Shown: positions 1 through 9,016, numbered from the stretch's first letter. The stretch is 64,000 nt of DNA from Chelativorans sp. AA-79 (GCF_029457495.1 NZ_CP120361.1:4232001-4296000); one strand, 5' to 3'. A program made the numbers and translations. Notes: generated by a model from the sequence alone, not told the origin.

Positions 1-43
1 CCTGACGCGCATTCTCCTTGAATGTCGGTGACGTGATCTGCAT
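1..43 (-). CDS. lutB: Lactate utilization protein B, N-terminal fragment (runs off the window)
   Basis: The first 14 codons of a minus-strand gene are visible, reading MQITSPTFKENARQ, and the gene continues past the window edge. Its ATG overlaps the stop of the upstream gene in a TGATG arrangement, so translation is probably coupled. The N-terminus resembles LutB/YkgF proteins, which start with a short segment ending in F..NA. LutB is the 4Fe-4S protein of the LutABC L-lactate oxidation complex. The call rests mainly on position directly after lutA, because too little sequence is present to see the cysteine motifs. Confidence 0.6.
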   Translation of the reverse strand, partial: MQITSPTFKENARQ

Positions 44-837
44 CAGCGCGTTCCCCTGCCGATCGCCGGGCCGTCGTCCATGCCGGCGAGCACCTCCGCC
101 ACATGGCGCACCTTCACATCCGCGCCCTGGCGCTCGAGCTTGCCCGCCATGTTCATCAGGCAGCCGAGATCGCCGGCCAGCAGCGTCTCGGCGCCCGACG
201 ACCTGACATTCGCCGTCTTCTCCTCGACGATCTTGTTGGAGATATCGGGATATTTCACGCAGAAAGTGCCGCCGAAGCCGCAGCAGACATCCGGATCCCT
301 CATTTCCCTGAGTTTCAGCCCGGAGACGGAGGAAAGCAGCCGGCGCGGCTGCTCGCGGATATGGAGCTCGCGCAGGCCCGAACAGGAATCGTGATAGGTG
401 ACGCTGCCCTTGTGCGCGGCCTTCACCTTCTCGACACCCATGACATCCACCAGGAAACTGACGAGCTCGTGGACCTTTGCCGAGAACGCCGCAGCGCGCG
501 CCTCCCAATGCGCATCGCCCTTGAAAAGGCCGGGATAGTGCTTCTTCAGCATGCCGGTGCAGGAGCCGGAGGGCGCGACCACATAGTCGTATTCCTCGAA
601 AGTCTCGATGGCATTCTTCGCGATGGCCATCGTATCGGCTCGGTCGCCAGAGTTGTAGGCCGGCTGGCCGCAGCAAGTCTGCGCCATCGGCACCTCCACA
701 TCGCAGCCCGCATCCTCCAGAAGCTTCACCGAGGCGAAGCCGACGGTCGGCCGGAAGAGGTCGACCAGGCAAGTCACGAACAGCCCCACGCGGGGCTTCT
801 TCTTCACGTCATCAGCCAATGCATCATCCTGTTTCAT
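43..837 (-). CDS. lutA: LutA/YkgE-type (Fe-S)-binding protein, lactate utilization
   Basis: This 264-residue protein belongs to the CCG-domain family and is the usual length for LutA. It acts with LutB and LutC to oxidise L-lactate to pyruvate in the cytoplasm. Two cysteine-rich CCG repeats are visible: an N-terminal one containing QTCCGQPAYNSGDR with SGSCTGM, and a C-terminal one with YHDSCSGLREL and CCGFGGTFCVK. The ATG at 837 was chosen because it overlaps the stop of the upstream regulator as ATGA and starts with MKQDDALAD; the reading frame is open further upstream, but that stretch lies inside the regulator gene. The order regulator-lutA-lutB indicates one operon. Confidence 0.88.
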   Translation of the reverse strand: MKQDDALADDVKKKPRVGLFVTCLVDLFRPTVGFASVKLLEDAGCDVEVPMAQTCCGQPAYNSGDRADTMAIAKNAIETFEEYDYVVAPSGSCTGMLKKHYPGLFKGDAHWEARAAAFSAKVHELVSFLVDVMGVEKVKAAHKGSVTYHDSCSGLRELHIREQPRRLLSSVSGLKLREMRDPDVCCGFGGTFCVKYPDISNKIVEEKTANVRSSGAETLLAGDLGCLMNMAGKLERQGADVKVRHVAEVLAGMDDGPAIGRGTR

Positions 838-1667
838 GAACCGGCCGCCGCGGAGCGTTTTGTCCGGGAAGCCCGGGATTTCACCTGTTGGGCGCCGGCA
901 TCGGAGCGGTGACGCAGGCGCAGCCCCGCGACACGTTCCCATTCACCGGTGCGCTCGGCCTCGGCACTCGCCTCCTGGACATAGGCGATATGGGCCACCG
1001 CCGCCGCCCTGGCAGCACCCGGATCGCCGTCGCGGATCGCCTCATAGATCGCCCCGTGCTGCGCGAGGAGTTCATCGCGCGCGCCCGGCAGGTGATAGAT
1101 GCGAGCGCGGCTGTAGAATACGCCTTCGGCCAGGAGCCGGTAGCAGGAGCGCAGCGTGTGAAGCAGCACGAAATTGTGTACGCACTCGCCGACCGCGTTG
1201 TGGAACTCGACGTCGATCTCCGCTTCGGCATCCGGATCGCCGGATGAGTGAACTTCCTTCATACGCGCGACGATACCGGAAAGCAGCGCCTTGTCGGCTT
1301 CCGTTGCCCGCCGCGCGGCCATTTCGGCCGCCACGGCCTCGATCTCGCGGCGGTATTCCAGATAATCGGCCGTGGCCTTGGGGTGGCTCGCGATCAGTTC
1401 GCGCATCGGCGCGGCGAACACCTCGCCCACGACATCGGCCACCTGCGTGCCCCCGCCCTGGCGAGTGACGAGCAGGCCGCGGGCCTCCAGCGCTTTCAGC
1501 GCGTCGCGCAGGATCGGCCGGGAGACCTCCATCTGGGCCGCCAATTCCCGCTCGCCGGGCAAACGGTCGCCATCGCGCAGCACGCCTTCGAGGATCAGCG
1601 CCTCGATCTGGCGTGTCACGGCGTCGGCCGTACGGGCATGCTCGATCCTGGAATAGATGGTGCTCAC
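834..1667 (-). CDS. FadR/GntR-family transcriptional regulator of the lut/glc region
   Basis: This is a 277-residue regulator with an N-terminal GntR winged helix-turn-helix (around residues 10-75, including RLPGERELAAQMEVSRP) and a C-terminal all-helical FCD ligand-binding domain (around 95-230). The FCD subfamily includes LldR, GlcC and PdhR, which sense lactate, glycolate or pyruvate. It starts with GTG at 1667. It is transcribed away from glcD and is coupled by ATGA overlap to lutA, so it probably controls both the lut and glc operons through the dyad in the shared intergenic region. The effector cannot be read from sequence. The last 25 residues are basic and low-complexity. Confidence 0.85.
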   Translation of the reverse strand: MSTIYSRIEHARTADAVTRQIEALILEGVLRDGDRLPGERELAAQMEVSRPILRDALKALEARGLLVTRQGGGTQVADVVGEVFAAPMRELIASHPKATADYLEYRREIEAVAAEMAARRATEADKALLSGIVARMKEVHSSGDPDAEAEIDVEFHNAVGECVHNFVLLHTLRSCYRLLAEGVFYSRARIYHLPGARDELLAQHGAIYEAIRDGDPGAARAAAVAHIAYVQEASAEAERTGEWERVAGLRLRHRSDAGAQQVKSRASRTKRSAAAGS

Positions 1668-1717
1668 GGGGCAGCGTCTTCGGGTTGGGCGGCTTTACTC
1701 TAGCGAGATTGACGTGC

Positions 1718-1740
1718 ACTGGTCAAATGTTTTAACCAGT
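1718..1740. promoter_or_regulatory. Inverted repeat, candidate operator for the GntR/FadR regulator
   Basis: The divergent intergenic region contains ACTGGTCAAA, a 2-3 base centre, and TTTAACCAGT, forming a dyad with ACTGGT/ACCAGT ends. FCD-type GntR regulators typically bind short dyads with TGGT/ACCA half-sites, so this fits the adjacent regulator. It lies about 50 bp upstream of its GTG and about 55 bp upstream of the glcD start. Binding is an inference. Confidence 0.55.
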
Positions 1741-1795
1741 TGGCCGGATGCGAGGCCAGTGCCTCGCCCATGAGCCTGATGAGAGGTTTCCCCCC

Positions 1796-3292
1796 GTGTC
1801 TGGACTGCACATGCCCAAGCCCGACGCCGCGACGCTGAAGAAGCGCGAAGAGATCGTCGCGGATATGCGCATCATCGTGCCGGGCGAAGGGGTCGTGGAA
1901 GCCGAGAGCGAGATGCGCGCTTTTGAGAGCGACGGGCTGACCGCCTATCGCCAGGTGCCGCTCGTGGTCGTGTTGCCGGAGACCGTGGCCCAGGTCTCGC
2001 GCATTCTCAAATATTGCCATGAGCGCAACATCCGCGTGGTGCCGCGCGGATCGGGCACCTCGCTTTCCGGCGGCGCCCTGCCGCTCGAGGACGCGGTTCT
2101 GCTTGTCATGAGCCGCTTCAACCGCATCCTCGAAATCGATTTAGCGAACCGCGCCGTGGTGGCGCAGCCGGGCGTGACCAATCTCGGCATCACGCACGCC
2201 GTCGAGCACGAAGGCTTCTACTACGCGCCCGATCCGTCATCGCAGATCGCCTGCTCCATCGGCGGGAATGTGGCGGAAAATTCCGGAGGTGTGCATTGCC
2301 TGAAATACGGGCTCACCGCCAACAACATTTTGGGCATCCAGGCGGTGTTGATGAATGGCGAGGTGATCCGTCTCGGCGGCAAGCATCTGGATGCGGAAGG
2401 GTATGATCTACTTGGCCTCATGACCGGATCGGAGGGGCTTCTGGGCGTCGTCACCGAAGTGACCGTGCGCATCCTGAAGAAGCCGGAGACGGCGCGGGCG
2501 CTGCTGATCGGGTTTCCTTCCAGCGAGCAGGCGGGCCAATGCGTGGCCGATATCATCGGTGCCGGCATCATTCCCGGCGGAATGGAGATGATGGACAAAC
2601 CGGCCATCCATGCCGCCGAGGACTTTGTCCACGCGGGCTATCCTCTCGATGTGGAAGCGCTGCTGATCGTGGAACTCGACGGGCCTTCGGCCGAGGTGGA
2701 CCACCTGATCGAACGCGTGGAGGCGATCGCCGGGACCAACGGTTGCACGACGAGCCGCGTCTCCAATTCCGATGAGGAGCGGCTTTCCTTCTGGGCCGGG
2801 CGCAAGGCCGCCTTCCCCGCCGTCGGCCGCATCTCGCCAGACTATTACTGCATGGATGGCACCATTCCCCGTAAGGAGCTGCCGCGCGTGCTTTCGGGCA
2901 TGCGTGAGCTTGCGGAGAAATACAGCCTGCGGGTGGCGAACGTGTTCCACGCCGGCGACGGCAACCTGCACCCGCTGATCCTCTACGATGCCAACAAACC
3001 GGGCGAACTGGAGAGAGCGGAAGCATTTGGCGCGGACATCCTGCGGCTTTGCGTGAAGGTCGGCGGCGTGCTCACCGGCGAGCACGGCGTGGGCGTGGAA
3101 AAGCGCGACCTCATGCCGGAGATGTTCTCCGAGGAGGACCTGAACCAGCAGATCCGGGTCAAATGCGCCTTCGACCCGAACCATCTGCTCAATCCGGGAA
3201 AAGTATTCCCGCAGCTCCACCGCTGCGCCGAGCTCGGCCGCATGCATATCCACCGCGGGCAGATGCCATTTCCGGAGCTGGAGAGGTTTTGA
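1796..3292 (+). CDS. glcD: Glycolate oxidase FAD-linked subunit GlcD
   Basis: This is a 498-residue FAD-linked oxidase of the GlcD/lactate dehydrogenase family, catalytic subunit of the GlcDEF complex that oxidises glycolate to glyoxylate (or D-lactate to pyruvate). The PCMH-type FAD-binding domain covers about residues 50-230 with the motif VPRGSGTSLSGGALP, and the FAD-oxidase C domain covers about 235-475 with FHAGDGNLHP and GEHGVGVEK. The GTG at 1796 was preferred because GAGAGG lies 9 bases upstream and the product begins VSGLHMPKP, as in relatives; an open frame starts at 1748 without such a site. It is first in the glcD-glcE-DUF4870-glcF cluster. Confidence 0.93.
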   Translation: MSGLHMPKPDAATLKKREEIVADMRIIVPGEGVVEAESEMRAFESDGLTAYRQVPLVVVLPETVAQVSRILKYCHERNIRVVPRGSGTSLSGGALPLEDAVLLVMSRFNRILEIDLANRAVVAQPGVTNLGITHAVEHEGFYYAPDPSSQIACSIGGNVAENSGGVHCLKYGLTANNILGIQAVLMNGEVIRLGGKHLDAEGYDLLGLMTGSEGLLGVVTEVTVRILKKPETARALLIGFPSSEQAGQCVADIIGAGIIPGGMEMMDKPAIHAAEDFVHAGYPLDVEALLIVELDGPSAEVDHLIERVEAIAGTNGCTTSRVSNSDEERLSFWAGRKAAFPAVGRISPDYYCMDGTIPRKELPRVLSGMRELAEKYSLRVANVFHAGDGNLHPLILYDANKPGELERAEAFGADILRLCVKVGGVLTGEHGVGVEKRDLMPEMFSEEDLNQQIRVKCAFDPNHLLNPGKVFPQLHRCAELGRMHIHRGQMPFPELERF

Positions 3293-3295
3293 TCT

Positions 3296-4504
3296 GTGGC
3301 CACTTTCACCCCTGAAACCTCGGCGGAGGTGCTGAACGTGGTGCGCTGGGCGGCCGCGGAGGAAGCGCCGGTCGAGGTGATCGGCCATGGGTCCAAACGT
3401 GGGATCGGCCGGCCAGCGCAGACCGAGCATACGATCGATCTTACCAAGCTCGCGGGCGTCACGCTCTACGAACCGGAAGAACTGGTGCTTTCCGCGAAGG
3501 CCGGTACGCCAATTGCCGAGATCGAGCGGCTGTTGGCGGAGCATAATCAGCAATTCGCCTTCGAGCCTATGGACTACGCTCCGTTGCTTGGCGGGGAAGC
3601 GGGGCGGGGCACGATCGGCGGGGCGCTGGCGGCCAATCTCTCCGGCCCGCGGCGCATCAAGGCCGGCGCGGCGCGCGACCACGTGCTGGGTGTGCATGCG
3701 GTCTCCGGCCGCGGCGAGGCCTTCAAATCCGGAGGGCGCGTGGTGAAGAACGTCACGGGATACGATCTTTCCAAGGGGTTGGCAGGCTCCTGGGGCACGC
3801 TCGCGGTCGTGACGGACGTCACCTTCAAGGTTCTACCGTCCGCAGAGACGGAGAAGACGCTCGTCGTGACCGGCCTCGATGATGCGCAAGCCGCCAGCGC
3901 CATGGCGGAGGCCATGGGATCGAGTGGAGAGGTCTCGGGCGCCGCCCATCTGCCGGTGACGGTGATCGGGCGCGTTCTCGACGGCGCTCTTTCTCCGGAG
4001 GCGAGGACGGTGCTGCGCGTCGAAGGCATCGGTCCCTCGGTGGATTATCGTCTCGATCTTCTGGCGCGGCTCCTGGGACCGCACGGCGCAGTGGATATCC
4101 TCGAAGAGGAGGAGTCCCGCATTCTCTGGCGCGAGATCCGCGACTGCCGCCCTTTCGCCGACGGCACGCCGGCACCCGTGTGGCGCATTTCCATGGCGCC
4201 CACGGAGGGCTACAAGCTTGTCGACGCCTTCCGCAGGGCGGCCGGCGCCAACGCGTTCTACGACTGGCAGGGCGGGCTCGTCTGGCTGCGCATGGAGGCG
4301 GACCCCGAAGCCGAAGTGCTGCGCGGGCTGATCTCCCATTTCGGCGGAGGCCATGCGACGCTGGTGCGCGCCTCCCCGGCGATAAAGGCGGCGGTGCCGA
4401 CATTCCAGCCGCAGCCACCCGCCCTAGCAGCGCTTTCGGCGCGCCTGAAGGAGCAGTTCGATCCGAAGAACATCCTCAATCCCGGCCGGATGGCCGCGAA
4501 TTGA
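3296..4504 (+). CDS. glcE: Glycolate oxidase FAD-binding subunit GlcE
   Basis: This 402-residue protein starts with GTG, 3 bases after the glcD stop. It is a shorter relative of GlcD with a PCMH FAD-binding domain (around 1-180, with GGEAGRGTIGGALAANL and VKNVTGYDLSKG) and ends in the family signature FDPKNILNPGRM. GlcE is the second flavin-binding subunit needed for an active GlcDEF complex at the inner membrane. Tight spacing implies translation from the glcD message. Confidence 0.93.
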   Translation: MATFTPETSAEVLNVVRWAAAEEAPVEVIGHGSKRGIGRPAQTEHTIDLTKLAGVTLYEPEELVLSAKAGTPIAEIERLLAEHNQQFAFEPMDYAPLLGGEAGRGTIGGALAANLSGPRRIKAGAARDHVLGVHAVSGRGEAFKSGGRVVKNVTGYDLSKGLAGSWGTLAVVTDVTFKVLPSAETEKTLVVTGLDDAQAASAMAEAMGSSGEVSGAAHLPVTVIGRVLDGALSPEARTVLRVEGIGPSVDYRLDLLARLLGPHGAVDILEEEESRILWREIRDCRPFADGTPAPVWRISMAPTEGYKLVDAFRRAAGANAFYDWQGGLVWLRMEADPEAEVLRGLISHFGGGHATLVRASPAIKAAVPTFQPQPPALAALSARLKEQFDPKNILNPGRMAAN

Positions 4505-4546
4505 ACGCGTGCTAGACTTGGGCGCTATCCAACCCCGGAGGGAACC

Positions 4547-4927
4547 ATGAGCGAAACGAACCAAGGGCCCACACCGCCCCGCAAGACAGATGGTTGGCTC
4601 GAACCCGGCCCAACCAACATCCAGGTGATCTACATCCTCTATCTCGTCGGATTCGTCATCGGCATCTCGGCGCTGGTGGGCATCGTGCTCGCCTACATGA
4701 ACCGCGGCAGATCCGCCGAGTGGGTCGAGACCCACTACACCTGGGCTATCCGCACCTTCTGGATCGGCATCCTCTATGCGGTGATCTCCGGAGTCCTCAT
4801 GGTGGTGGGAATCGGTTTCCTGCTCCTGATCGCCGTCGCGATCTGGGTGGTGGTGCGCATGGTGGTCGGCCTGCAGGCGGTGGGCCGCGGCGAGCCCATC
4901 CGGAACCCCCAAAGCTGGGTGCTTTGA
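4547..4927 (+). CDS. DUF4870 family small membrane protein
   Basis: This 126-residue protein has three hydrophobic segments (about 28-50, 68-85 and 87-108), separated by a short loop containing NRGRSAEWVETHYTWAIR. That pattern of a Tic20/YggT-like small membrane protein fits DUF4870, whose biochemical role is unknown. It has a good GGAGGGAAC ribosome site before its ATG. Its place between glcE and glcF, six bases before glcF, is unusual, and it must be co-transcribed with them. A role in anchoring the oxidase at the membrane is speculation. Confidence 0.75.
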   Translation: MSETNQGPTPPRKTDGWLEPGPTNIQVIYILYLVGFVIGISALVGIVLAYMNRGRSAEWVETHYTWAIRTFWIGILYAVISGVLMVVGIGFLLLIAVAIWVVVRMVVGLQAVGRGEPIRNPQSWVL

Positions 4928-4933
4928 CAGGAT

Positions 4934-6268
4934 ATGCAGACAAACTTCACGCCCGAGCAACTGGCCGACCCGCATGTGGCGGAATCGGAAACGATCCTGC
5001 GCAAATGCGTCCATTGCGGCTTCTGCACGGCCACCTGCCCGACCTATGTCGAACTCGGCAACGAGCTCGATAGCCCGCGCGGGCGCATCTACCTCATCAA
5101 GGAGATGCTGGAGAACGGGCGGGCAGCCGACCGCGAGACGGTCACGCATATCGACCGCTGCCTCTCCTGCCTTTCCTGCATGTCCACCTGCCCCTCGGGC
5201 GTGAACTATATGCATCTCGTCGACCATGCCCGGGTGCATATCGAGAAAACCTACCGCCGGCCCTTCCTCGACCGGCTGGTGCGGACGGTCCTTGCGCATG
5301 TGCTGCCCTACCCCGGCAGGTTCCGGCTCGCGTTGAAATTTGCGAAGCTCGGCCGGCCATTCATTCCGCTCTTCCGCGCGACGCCCGGCCTGAAGCCGGT
5401 CGCTTCCATGCTGGAACTGGCTCCGGCGAATGTCCCGTCTGCACAAGCGCCGCACGCGGCAAAGGCTGCGGGGGAGACGCGGGGGCGCGTGGCGCTTCTT
5501 TCCGGATGCGCGCAATCCGTGCTCGATCCGGGCATCAACGCCGCGACCGTGCGGCTCCTCGCGAAATTCGGCATCGAAATCGTGGCGCCGGAGGGCGAAG
5601 GCTGCTGCGGCGCGCTCGTGCATCACATGGGCCGCGAGGAGCAGGCCCTGGATTTCGCGCGGAGCAATATCGACGCGTGGACGCGGCTGATCGAAAACGG
5701 TGGCCTGGACGCGATCCTCATCACCACTTCGGGTTGCGGGACCACGATCAAGGACTACGGACACATGCTGCGGCTCGATCCAGTCTATGCGGGGAAAGCC
5801 GCGAGGGTCTCCGCTCTCGCCAAAGACATCACGGAGTACCTCGCTACGCTCGACCTGCCCGAGCCTGAGGTTTCGCCCGGGCTGACGGTCGCCTATCATT
5901 CCGCCTGCTCCATGCAGCATGGCCAGAAGATCACGCGGCAGCCCAAGGCACTCCTCACCCGCGCCGGGTTCACCGTGAAGGAGCCGCGCGAAGGACATCT
6001 GTGCTGCGGCTCTGCCGGCACCTACAACATCCTGCAGCCGGAGATCTCACGCCGGCTGCGTGACCGGAAGGTGAAGAATATCGAGGCGACGGGCGCTGTG
6101 GCGATCGCCACGGGCAATATCGGCTGCATCACCCAGATCGCTTCCGGCTCGAAGCTGCCCATCGTGCATACCGTGGAATTGCTGGATTGGGTCCATGGCG
6201 GACCGAGGCCGCGGGGCATTCCGAAGCCATCACGGCGGGCTGAAAAAGCCGGTGCCGTCGCCGCATGA
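4934..6268 (+). CDS. glcF: Glycolate oxidase iron-sulfur subunit GlcF
   Basis: This 444-residue protein has two N-terminal 4Fe-4S ferredoxin motifs (CVHCGFCTATCP near residue 31 and CLSCLSCMSTCP near 77). Two CCG domains follow, with GCCGALVHHMG near 218 and CCGSAGTYNI near 357. GlcF passes electrons from the flavin subunits GlcD/GlcE to the quinone pool. Length and domain order match the family. It is the last gene of the cluster and is followed by a strong hairpin terminator. Confidence 0.94.
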   Translation: MQTNFTPEQLADPHVAESETILRKCVHCGFCTATCPTYVELGNELDSPRGRIYLIKEMLENGRAADRETVTHIDRCLSCLSCMSTCPSGVNYMHLVDHARVHIEKTYRRPFLDRLVRTVLAHVLPYPGRFRLALKFAKLGRPFIPLFRATPGLKPVASMLELAPANVPSAQAPHAAKAAGETRGRVALLSGCAQSVLDPGINAATVRLLAKFGIEIVAPEGEGCCGALVHHMGREEQALDFARSNIDAWTRLIENGGLDAILITTSGCGTTIKDYGHMLRLDPVYAGKAARVSALAKDITEYLATLDLPEPEVSPGLTVAYHSACSMQHGQKITRQPKALLTRAGFTVKEPREGHLCCGSAGTYNILQPEISRRLRDRKVKNIEATGAVAIATGNIGCITQIASGSKLPIVHTVELLDWVHGGPRPRGIPKPSRRAEKAGAVAA

Positions 6269-6270
6269 CG

Positions 6271-6309
6271 AAAAAAGCAGCGCTTCATTCCTGAAGCGCT
6301 GCTTTTTTT
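6271..6309. terminator. Bidirectional intrinsic terminator between glcF and the L,D-transpeptidase
   Basis: The arms GCAGCGCTTCA and TGAAGCGCTGC form a perfect 11-bp stem with a 4-base loop, flanked by an A-run on the left and a T-run on the right. The two genes converge here, so it can stop transcription in both directions. Confidence 0.85.
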
Positions 6310-6363
6310 CGAAGACGATACGGCAAGACCCCTCCGGCCGACTCGTCCCCCGCTTAATGAGAA

Positions 6364-7155
6364 TCAGATTACCACGACCTTGGTGCCTACGGGAACACGT
6401 TCGTAGAGTTCAATCACATCTTCGTTGCGCATGCGGATGCAGCCCGAGGAAACGGCCTGGCCGATCGTCCAGGGCGCGTTGGTGCCGTGGATGCGGTAAA
6501 GCGTGGAGCCCAGGTAAAGGGCGCGCGCACCCAGCGGATTCTGCGGCCCTCCCCTGACCAGGGTCGGCAGCACCCTGCCCTTCTTCTTCTCGCGCGCGAT
6601 CATTTCCGCGGGCGGGCGCCAATCGGGCCACTCGCGCTTGGAGGTGATCTTCTCCGTTCCACTCCAGCCGAAACCCTCCTTGCCGACACCCACGCCGTAT
6701 CGGCGGGCCTTACCGCCCTTGAGGACGAGGTAAAGAAAACGCTGCCTGGTGTCGACGACGATCGTGCCGGGCGCATGCGACCCGTCATAGGCCACCTCCT
6801 GCGGCAGGAATTTCGGATCCAACGCCCGCTCGGGCGCCGAAGGCGCTCTCGGAGCGGCGGCTGTGCGGACAGTGGGCTGTGCTTGCTGCTGCTGGCGGCG
6901 CAGCAGATAGCGCCGCTCGGCCGGCCTCGGGGCAGCGTGATGCTGCGGAGGCTGCGGCGCAGCCCGATAGACCCTTCGCTGCCCGGTTCGCGGCCTCGCC
7001 TCGGCGGGCACCTGCCGCAACTGCATCACCCAAGGGGCGGAAAGATCCGGGCTGACAAGGACCGGCGGCGGCTCCGCGTAGCGGTTCTGGGCATGGGACG
7101 CGCCGGGAAGGAGCAGCGCGGCGGCAAGGCCGGCCACATAGAATACGAACTTCAT
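6364..7155 (-). CDS. Secreted L,D-transpeptidase (YkuD domain)
   Basis: This 263-residue precursor has a signal peptide (residues 1-22, cleaved after ASHA). A Pro/Gln/Arg-rich linker of about 85 residues follows, then a C-terminal YkuD catalytic domain (around 125-263). The active-site motif is HGTN...SSGCIRM, with the nucleophile near Cys239. Such enzymes make 3-3 peptidoglycan crosslinks or attach proteins to peptidoglycan in the periplasm; Hyphomicrobiales carry many paralogues. It is a single gene between two plus-strand genes. Confidence 0.92.
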   Translation of the reverse strand: MKFVFYVAGLAAALLLPGASHAQNRYAEPPPVLVSPDLSAPWVMQLRQVPAEARPRTGQRRVYRAAPQPPQHHAAPRPAERRYLLRRQQQQAQPTVRTAAAPRAPSAPERALDPKFLPQEVAYDGSHAPGTIVVDTRQRFLYLVLKGGKARRYGVGVGKEGFGWSGTEKITSKREWPDWRPPAEMIAREKKKGRVLPTLVRGGPQNPLGARALYLGSTLYRIHGTNAPWTIGQAVSSGCIRMRNEDVIELYERVPVGTKVVVI

Positions 7156-7404
7156 CGACCTACTCTCACCTCGTCGGACCTAGATCGGTTATGGCTGCAC
7201 CGCGGGGAAACGGGTGGCGGCCCTTGAAAGGCGTGTCTATCGACACCTTTGTCAGGATGCTGCGGCAAGAGAGCCAATCGAATGGTGAATCCGTTTTCAT
7301 AAAATGCGATATGCGGGAGAAACCGATCGGCGTGGTTATCGGCCGGTTCAGAAAACTGGTGAACGGGCGGTTAAACACTGCTCCTGCGCTTCCGCGAGGT
7401 TGAA

Positions 7405-8043
7405 ATGAGCGAAGAGAGAACAGGCCTGATCGAGGGAGATGACGGCAAGGTGCGATGCTTCTGGCATGCGAACCTGCCCGACTACATGGCTTATCATGAC
7501 CGCGAGTGGGGCCGGCCCGTCGCCGATGACCGGCGCCTCTTCGAGAAGCTCTGCCTGGAGGGCTTCCAGTCCGGCCTCTCCTGGCTCACCATCCTGCGCA
7601 AGCGCGAGAACTTCCGCGAAGCCTTCGAGGGCTTCGATTTCGAACGCGTGGCTCGGTTCACGGACGAGGACGTGGAGCGGCTGTTGCAGAATGCCGGGAT
7701 CATCCGGCACGGCGGCAAGATCCGTTCCACCATCAACAATGCGCGCCGGGCGATCGAGCTCTGCGAAAGGGAAGGCTCGCTCGCCCGCTATTTCTGGCGG
7801 CACGAGCCGGGAGCGCAGGAGCGGCCGGAAAGGTTCGATTTCGCCACGCTGCGGACGCTGGGCAAGACCGACATCTCAACCCGCGTCTCCAAAGATCTGA
7901 AGAAGCAGGGTTGGACGTTCGTCGGCCCGACCACCGTCTACGCGTTCATGCAGGCGATGGGGCTGGTGAACGACCATATCGAAGGCTGTGTGGTGCGGGC
8001 GGAAGTGGAAGAGGAGCGGCAGCGCTTCATACGACCGTCCTAG
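7405..8043 (+). CDS. tag: DNA-3-methyladenine glycosylase I
   Basis: This 212-residue Tag enzyme removes 3-methyladenine from alkylated DNA. The zinc ligands are present: Cys18 and His31, spaced 13 residues as in E. coli Tag, and the C-terminal His and Cys in NDHIEGC. The EWGRPV segment and FQSGLSW..IL core match the family. The ATG at 7405 has GCGAGG upstream. It is a stand-alone gene; the 250 bp before it hold no convincing gene. Confidence 0.93.
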   Translation: MSEERTGLIEGDDGKVRCFWHANLPDYMAYHDREWGRPVADDRRLFEKLCLEGFQSGLSWLTILRKRENFREAFEGFDFERVARFTDEDVERLLQNAGIIRHGGKIRSTINNARRAIELCEREGSLARYFWRHEPGAQERPERFDFATLRTLGKTDISTRVSKDLKKQGWTFVGPTTVYAFMQAMGLVNDHIEGCVVRAEVEEERQRFIRPS

Positions 8044-8074
8044 GCGGTCTTTGAAAATCGCCGCCGGCAGTCCG

Positions 8075-9001
8075 TCAGCTCTCCGGCGGGACCGGTTCGG
8101 CCAGCTTTCTCTCCCGCATGACGATGTAGAGGCCGGCGGCCATGGTGACGGCGATCCCGACGGCTGCAAGCCCGTCGGGCAGGTCGCGGAACACGATCCA
8201 GCCGATCAGTGTCGCGAAGGGGATCTCAAGATACTGCATGGGCGCCAGCGTCGCCGAAGGCGCAAAGCGTAGCGACCATGTCATGAGCAGGTGTGCGAAC
8301 GCACCCAGGAGCCCGCTCATGGCCATAAGAACGGCCTCCTGCGCGTTCGGGGCGACGACGCCCGTGCCCGGAATGCCGCTTTGCAACGTCAGGACCAGCA
8401 GGACGGACAGACCGACGGCGCCCATGAGGCCGCTCACGCCCTGGAGGACGATCGGGTCCGCCTCCTGCGCGATGCGGCGCGTCACGAGGATGTAGAAAGC
8501 AAAAGAGAGCGCCACCAGAAGAGGCAGAAGCGCAGGCCAACCTACCTCGGCAAGACTCGGCTGGATAACGAGAAGGGTGCCGAGAAAGCCAACCGCGCAC
8601 GCGCTTAGCCGGCGCGGGCCGACCTCTTCCTTCAGTAGCCAACGGCCGAGCAGGAGCAGGAGGAAGGGCATGACGAAAGCGATGGCCACAGCGTCCGCCA
8701 GCGGCAGAAAGCGCAGTGAAGCAAACATCGCGCCGATGCCTATGATATGGAGGAGCGTGCGCGCGATCGTGAGCTTCAGGATGCGCGGCGGCATGGCTAT
8801 GGCGCGGCTGCCATGCATGAGAACGGGCACGAGAAGCAGCGCCTGGGCGCAGAAACGCACGACGAGGAGTTCGAGAAGCGGGATCGTCTCGCCGAGAAGC
8901 TTGACGATCGCGTCACTGAGGGGAATGGTCGCACAGAAACCCAGCATCAGAAGGATGCCGAGAAGAGGCCGGTCGGTCGAGGCGCCGTCGATCTGTGCCA
9001 T
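8075..9001 (-). CDS. EamA/RhaT-type DMT transporter
   Basis: This 308-residue membrane protein has about ten hydrophobic segments arranged as two EamA repeats (around 10-140 and 150-290), the usual topology of drug/metabolite exporters. The repeats carry the family's small-residue and proline pattern, for example APSATLAPMQYLEIPFATL in the second half. Substrate cannot be predicted. It is divergent from groES, with about 145 bp between the two starts. Confidence 0.87.
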   Translation of the reverse strand: MAQIDGASTDRPLLGILLMLGFCATIPLSDAIVKLLGETIPLLELLVVRFCAQALLLVPVLMHGSRAIAMPPRILKLTIARTLLHIIGIGAMFASLRFLPLADAVAIAFVMPFLLLLLGRWLLKEEVGPRRLSACAVGFLGTLLVIQPSLAEVGWPALLPLLVALSFAFYILVTRRIAQEADPIVLQGVSGLMGAVGLSVLLVLTLQSGIPGTGVVAPNAQEAVLMAMSGLLGAFAHLLMTWSLRFAPSATLAPMQYLEIPFATLIGWIVFRDLPDGLAAVGIAVTMAAGLYIVMRERKLAEPVPPES

Positions 9002-9016
9002 CCAGCGTCCCCGTAG

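Noticed and set aside
103..912. Long plus-strand open frame opposite lutA
   Set aside because: It is the antisense shadow of lutA, which has clear CCG motifs; the plus-strand product is low-complexity with no ribosome site.
7191..7403. 70-codon frame before tag
   Set aside because: It starts without a ribosome site and ends directly at the tag start; the product matches no family and the stretch is better read as promoter DNA.
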